DNA of 64,000 nt from Sesamum alatum (taxonomy: Eukaryota > Streptophyta > Magnoliopsida > Lamiales > Pedaliaceae): NCBI GenBank assembly GCA_034509735.1, contig JACGWO010000010.1, positions 5,332,001 to 5,396,000 on the forward strand. Reading direction: 5' to 3'. The translations under genes were made by a program, and so were the position numbers. The notes under the pieces are model-generated. The model was given only the letters and a program-made list of their open reading frames with translations. It had not been told where the DNA came from and ran no database searches. Every line of letters begins with the position of its first letter. The first letter of the stretch is position 1. Shown here piece after piece: positions 59,690 through 64,000 of this stretch.

Positions 59690-60620
59690 TCATTTTTCTT
59701 GGAGAAGCTCGTGAACAAGAAGGGTGTTTATAGGGTTTGAGGTGGGTGAAAGTGTTTGTAGTAGATGAGGATGGAGAGGAGAATTGTACACTAGCGAAAG
59801 GGACATTTGTGATTGGTGTGAGTGGGAGACGAGGAGAGTGGTGAACGATTTTTGGGTCCTCAAGGGTAAGGTTTGTGCAGTGAAGGGGTGAGGATGTGCT
59901 AATAGAGAGGTTTTGGAGGTAAGTGTCATGGATATATTTTCAGGGTTAGGGTATGTGCATGGAATGTTAGGTTTGGTGTATGGTGAATGCAGTCGTTGTA
60001 AGCTTGTGGGAAGTGTTGGGATAAGGTCATGTGGGGTGTGGATGTGAGCGTGGTTTGTTCGGGAAAAGGAGGGGTGGAGTCATGTGAAACCTGGGGGAAA
60101 TTCTGGGCGAGTTCATGTGAGGATAGGTTTGGAGTGTGCTGAGGTTGAGGCAGGGAGTTCTCCTTCTGCTGAGTATTGTGGGCTGTAAAATTACCGAATA
60201 TTTCTGCACCTCTGACTTTGGAAACAAACTTTGGCTTATCCCATTCCTTGTTGCTGCTGTGAGATGACAAAACTGATTGAGCTCTTGTTCTAGCGATAGT
60301 TTGTGAGTTTGCCCTCAACCATGGTCCAAAAGGCGTTTTTATTCCCGGGTTTGTGAAGTCTTCTTCAAAATGTTTCTCACAATACTTCGATAGATGGCCT
60401 AGAACTCTGCAAATATAGCAAAAAATCAAAAGTCTTTCGTATGAAAAATTAACTAAATAGTTCGTCTCCCGGTGGTATCTTCATTTTTAGAACACGACGG
60501 AGAGGTGTATTGACTTGATTTTGACTCTGATCCCCATGGTGGAACCCCAGATCTCACCAGAGCTATTCGTATCAACCTCGCGAAACCTACCAGTCTAATT
60601 TCCAATGAATTCTGCCATCT
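59690..60620 (-). pseudogene. LINE 2 ORF1 remnant with CCHC knuckle
   Basis: Minus-strand pieces HDLHLGKMTREMAEFIGN (near 60650), a basic linker, then SYERLLIFCYICRVLGHLSK with YCEKHFEEDFTNPG (60430-60330) match the DUF4283-to-knuckle region of LINE 1, followed by a Pro/Ser/His-rich tail that shifts frame near 59928. The knuckle is CX2CX4HX4C. Upstream parts are missing. Confidence 0.7.
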
Positions 60621-60742
60621 CACGCGTCATTTTGCCGAGGTGGAGATCATGTACGTTTGATTTCCAATGAATTATGCCATCTCACGCATCATTTTGCTGA
60701 GGTGGAGATCATGTACGTCTGATTTCCAATGAATTCTGCCAT
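60598..60742. repeat. 62-bp tandem duplication in LINE 2 ORF1
   Basis: Two full units (60598-60659 and 60660-60721) and a third partial one begin ATTTCCAATGAATTCTGCC; they differ by a few bases. The unit encodes part of the DUF4283 region, and 62 is not a multiple of three, so the duplication breaks the frame. The LINE cannot be followed past it. Confidence 0.75.
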
Positions 60743-61321
60743 TATTTTGCTACAATGAAGAGGTGGGTTCGATCCCAATTCAGCCCATTTGGGTTTTTTT
60801 TTTAATTAAGAAATTCATTAATTTAATAGAATATTTAACGGGAGGACTAAAACTGATGATATTTTTAACTTGATGGATTAAATCTAATAAGCAGGAAATA
60901 TTAATAAAATAATGTTTAGTCAAATACAGAATCCAATTTAATTTAACTGTTGATCGGATGCAAAAATTCATTCATCCAGAATAAATAATTTGATTAAGGT
61001 TATTGATACGACGTAGCGACCATTTCGTTCGCCAAGAAATGTTCATTACTAATTTCCTTACTAATAAACAATAATGGAAATGTCCTCAACATTTACCAAT
61101 AGCATTGGAAACTAGAAAAATGCCCAATTCTAACCAATTAATAGCTCTTTCGATGGTTCATTTAGATTAAATCATGCATTCCTTATGATATAATAAATTA
61201 TGTTGTGTTGCCACTGATTATTAGATCAATCAAATAATGGCGGATTTGATAGCCCAATTGGCTTGACAAATATATTTAACAATGAACAATAAGTCATATT
61301 ATTCAAAAATCAAATTACTAT
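60743..61321. other. Intergenic, no gene seen
   Basis: AT-rich. GGTTCGATCCC at 60764-60774 resembles a B box, but no A box accompanies it. Confidence 0.45.
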
Positions 61322-62269
61322 AATAAGAACACAAAGAACAACACAAATAGTGTTTGCGAGAGCTTTGCTGTTAAAGAAGTGATTTTGATAGAAAAAATTG
61401 AAAGTTGCAACAGAATCAAAAGTGAGTAGTTTTTGAAAAAAAAAAAAGTGAAAAATAAATAAAAGCTAAATTGTTAGTGTTTGGGAGAAAAGCACTTTTA
61501 AAATACGTTTAATTGATTAAAGACTGTATTGTTCCTATTTATTAAACAGATGTTATTTTGCCTTAATATTTGCACTTATCTCTTGATTATAATAATTATT
61601 TTTCCTCAACAATAATAATTTTTATTTCAATTAGTATATCTCATACTTAATTTTTTACAAAATTATTATAATTTATATTATTAAAATATTCAAGACTAAT
61701 AGAAAAATTGGATGTTTAGTTCAATAATGTTCCTATTATGTAATATAATTATTCATTCATGCACAATAGATAGACTTACAATATTGACAAAATAATTATT
61801 ATTTTTTAATTAATCCTAGCAATTTAATTTATATTTTTCTATGATTTAGGAATAATATCTTATAAATATAGAAAATAAAATAGTAAAATTTTAAAATATT
61901 AAACAAGTAAAATTATAAATTTTGTTAGTGATAAATTATTCAAATTATTTAAAATTTCTAACATCAACTCTAGATGAGCAATTTTGAAAATACGTTAAAA
62001 AGGATAACATTGAATTGAAATTATTATTATGAGGGTAAAGTAGTCTAAAAAGAAGTTGAATTTATTTACAAAAAAAGCCAAAGCAGCTAGAAGCACCCCA
62101 TAAGGTGCTTCCAACTTTTGACTTAAAAGTGCTTTCCGTAACAGTTTCAGAAGTAGAAGTTGGTATCCCAAACACCTCAAAAGTATTTTTCAGCATCCAG
62201 AAGTTGAAAAGCACTATTTCGAAGCGCGTGCAAACACTCCCAATAAGAACACAAAGAACAACACAAATA
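61322..62269. mobile_element. hAT-like non-autonomous element between 28-bp direct repeats
   Basis: GTGTTTGCGAGAGCTTTGCT at 61350 and GCAAACAC (ending near 62237, inverted GTGTTTGCACGCGCTTCG) form short terminal inverted repeats of hAT MITE style; AGCACTTTTAAAA and AAGTGCTTTTC phrases inside support this. The surrounding sequence AATAAGAACACAAAGAACAA (28 bp in all) is repeated at about 61322-61349 and 62241-62268. A second GTGTTTGGGAGAAAAGCAC end at 61486 suggests a composite of two elements. Confidence 0.45.
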
Positions 62270-62460
62270 CTTATGTGAATAGCAGTAGAACAATTAGATC
62301 TCACAATACGTACGTATCAAGAATTCACCGTATTTTTAATCGAAAGAAGAGAAATAGTTTAGCATGATAACATAAGAACACAAGAAAAGTTAATACATAC
62401 TGAAAAGCTTTTGCAAAAATGTGTCTTCCACGAGAAAATATAATATACTAAAACAGGTTT

Positions 62461-62585
62461 AATGTAGTTTACCTCTATGTAATATTGTAAATGAGTAAAT
62501 TACCATCTTGTGTTTTTTTTTTTAAATGAAATAATTTATCTTCTTAAATAATATTTCAAAATAGGCATCTAATACACAAAACTAA
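62461..62585. mobile_element. MITE, family B fragment
   Basis: TTTACCTCTATGTAATATTG, ATGAGTAAATTACC and TTTAAATGAAATAATTTA blocks match one arm of the family B elements at 5195 and 10620. The opposite arm is absent. Confidence 0.45.
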
Positions 62586-63380
62586 ATAAATTCTAAGGAC
62601 TCGTTTACTTTTGGATGAGATAATTGGAGGTTAGAAATGAGTGGGATTAAACGTGTGATAAGATTATTTAGTAAAATGTGTTAGTTCTTTACTTCAATCT
62701 ATTAAAAATTGGATAACGAAGTGTGATTATATAATGGGTTATTTACTTCATATGATAATTCGAATTGATTAATAGCCAAATGCCCAAATTGCTCTCTAGT
62801 ACTGTATCTGTGGTTCCCCCGTTTAGTGAGGTCAACAACTTAAATCCTAAAATCCCAATTCTTTTTCCTTTCTTTTATGAATAAGTCAGCAAAATGTTAA
62901 CTAAAGATCATGTGTAACCCACGTGCAACTTTTTCGTTCAATAACTAATGTTCATATGCTAGAATGATAAAAATAAAAAAAAAAAAATGTCAAGTTTTTG
63001 TAACTATGAGACTTAAGTTGTTGATGTCGTAAAGCAAAGGATTACATGTGCAACACCCCTATTTAGTGGGATCAAATGTACAATTTTGTTAAAAAAAAAA
63101 AAAATGACAAATGGGGCTTCGGCTTGAAAATACTTCTACAAGGGGCATTAAAGCAGTCAGCCAAAACACTTTGAGGGTGTATGGGTAATTTCCCCCAGGC
63201 CCAATCTGACCTTAAGATGTGCCAAGATCGCCTGATGACAATTCAACATATAGTTTTTTTACAACGGCGGACTTGGACATTGATCCTAGGCCAAAAATCA
63301 AATCAATAAAAGGAAACATTAAAAATTAACTTGGATTGATAATTCAATCCAAACTAATCCAATACAGTTATATAGCCTTA
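62586..63380. other. Intergenic, no gene seen
   Basis: A phrase AAGGACTCGTTTACTTTTGG at 62596 resembles a PIF-type element end, but no partner end was found. Otherwise featureless. Confidence 0.4.
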
Positions 63381-64000
63381 AGGCCCGTTTACTTTGAGGA
63401 TCGTATTAAATGAATGATAGAATTATCTTGAACTAAACATAAATGATGAAAAAAACCCTATATTAATTATAAGGTGTTTACGATAAAATTTGTGAAGTAT
63501 TTATGTATATAATTGGGATTGTTGACAAAATTACCTATTAGCCCTTTAATTGAAAACCCTGCCAAACCCATTTTCTTCCCAAAATTGAAGCCCTAACCTG
63601 CACATCCATTCCAATGTTGGAGCTAGGCAATTTTTTTACCTCGAACCAAGATGTGTTTGGCGTAAGATATGAACAAGTAAGTTGTAAATATTATTTGGTC
63701 TATTAAATTTGTTCTAACCTACATATAAACATATTATGTAAGTAAGAAACTCACTTAAAAAGCGAAAAAAGGGGTAACAATGAAGCATAAATCGAGTTGA
63801 AAATCACTAAAATAATCGGTGAAAATCATTGGTTTTAAGTTGTAAATTAGTATACAAAGTCACAAGGGAGAATGAGCTTAAAATTTTCGAACGAAATTGC
63901 TCCATTCTCACTTGGGTCTTTCCTTCAAATCGAGCAAGACTTTCGGAGAAGAGCAAGAAGTGAGAAGAAATGAGCTAAGCTAATTCCCGATTTTGGTAGG
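63381..64000. mobile_element. PIF/Harbinger-like element running off the window
   Basis: AGGCCCGTTTACTTTGAGG follows TTA, matching the ends of the 31653 MITE; the next 60 bp (ATGATAGAATTATCTTGAAC) mirror that element's right arm, and a block near 63520 (AAAATTACCTATTAGCCCTT) mirrors its left part. Beyond 63560 the sequence differs, so this may be a longer member with extra DNA. The right end is outside the window. Confidence 0.5.

Larger units (their letters stand above)
55433..60742 (-). mobile_element. L1-type LINE 2, 5'-damaged, ORFs broken
   Basis: Same order and strand as LINE 1 but clearly diverged from it, so it is a different lineage or an older copy. The 3' end is near a short A-run (T-run 55433-55440 on plus). 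The 5' end is lost in or beyond a tandem duplication at 60598-60742, and only the C-terminal half of ORF1 is recognisable. Confidence 0.8.

Noticed and set aside
60764..60774. B-box-like GGTTCGATCCC
   Set aside because: No A box upstream, no tail or duplication; a chance match or a scrap at most.

Overview
This is nuclear DNA from a flowering plant, almost certainly a eudicot. The evidence is two intron-containing plant genes (HDA14-type histone deacetylase, XND1-type NAC factor), an ABCG5-type half-transporter, and a dense, AT-rich load of plant transposons (L1 LINEs with RNase H, Ty1/copia, MULE, CACTA, hAT, PIF/Harbinger, SINE). A species cannot be named from the sequence alone; no bacterial-style operons, origins or CRISPR arrays are present.

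Layout. 1-2 kb: two small inverted-repeat elements. 2.06-3.97 kb (minus): intact single-exon ABCG5-like gene. 4-15 kb: gene-free, a stack of MITEs and foldback elements, including a hAT element nested in a MITE. 15.26-21.62 kb (plus): nine-exon HDA14 gene with a 421-bp inverted-repeat element in intron 5. 22-24 kb: eroded LINE tail carrying a fragment that looks like an organellar group II intron. 24.5-28.6 kb: degenerate copia element lacking integrase, its right LTR split by a solo LTR. 29.5-41.4 kb: gene desert with CACTA, PIF and Mutator-type non-autonomous elements, often nested. 41.74-42.61 kb (plus): three-exon XND1/NAC104-like gene. 44.7 kb: a tRNA-type SINE with 15-bp target duplication. 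45.53-49.19 kb: a structurally complete MULE (long near-identical TIRs, perfect 9-bp TSD) with a GRF zinc-finger gene and a broken transposase gene facing it. 49.5-60.7 kb: two L1-type LINEs in the same orientation, one behind the other, both with disrupted ORFs. 60.7-64 kb: hAT-like and PIF-like remnants.

Only three loci look like functional host genes: ABCG5 (lipid/cuticle export family), HDA14 (organelle-type lysine deacetylase) and the XND1-like NAC factor (xylem differentiation family). They are separated by 11-20 kb of repeats and show no sign of joint function. The GRF-finger ORF is open but sits inside a transposon. I found no convincing new biological system. The most distinctive content is the transposon architecture: exact target-site duplications allow many boundaries to be placed to the base and insertion orders to be read. 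Exon boundaries were set by hand from GT-AG sites, frame continuity and family alignment from memory; no database search was run.
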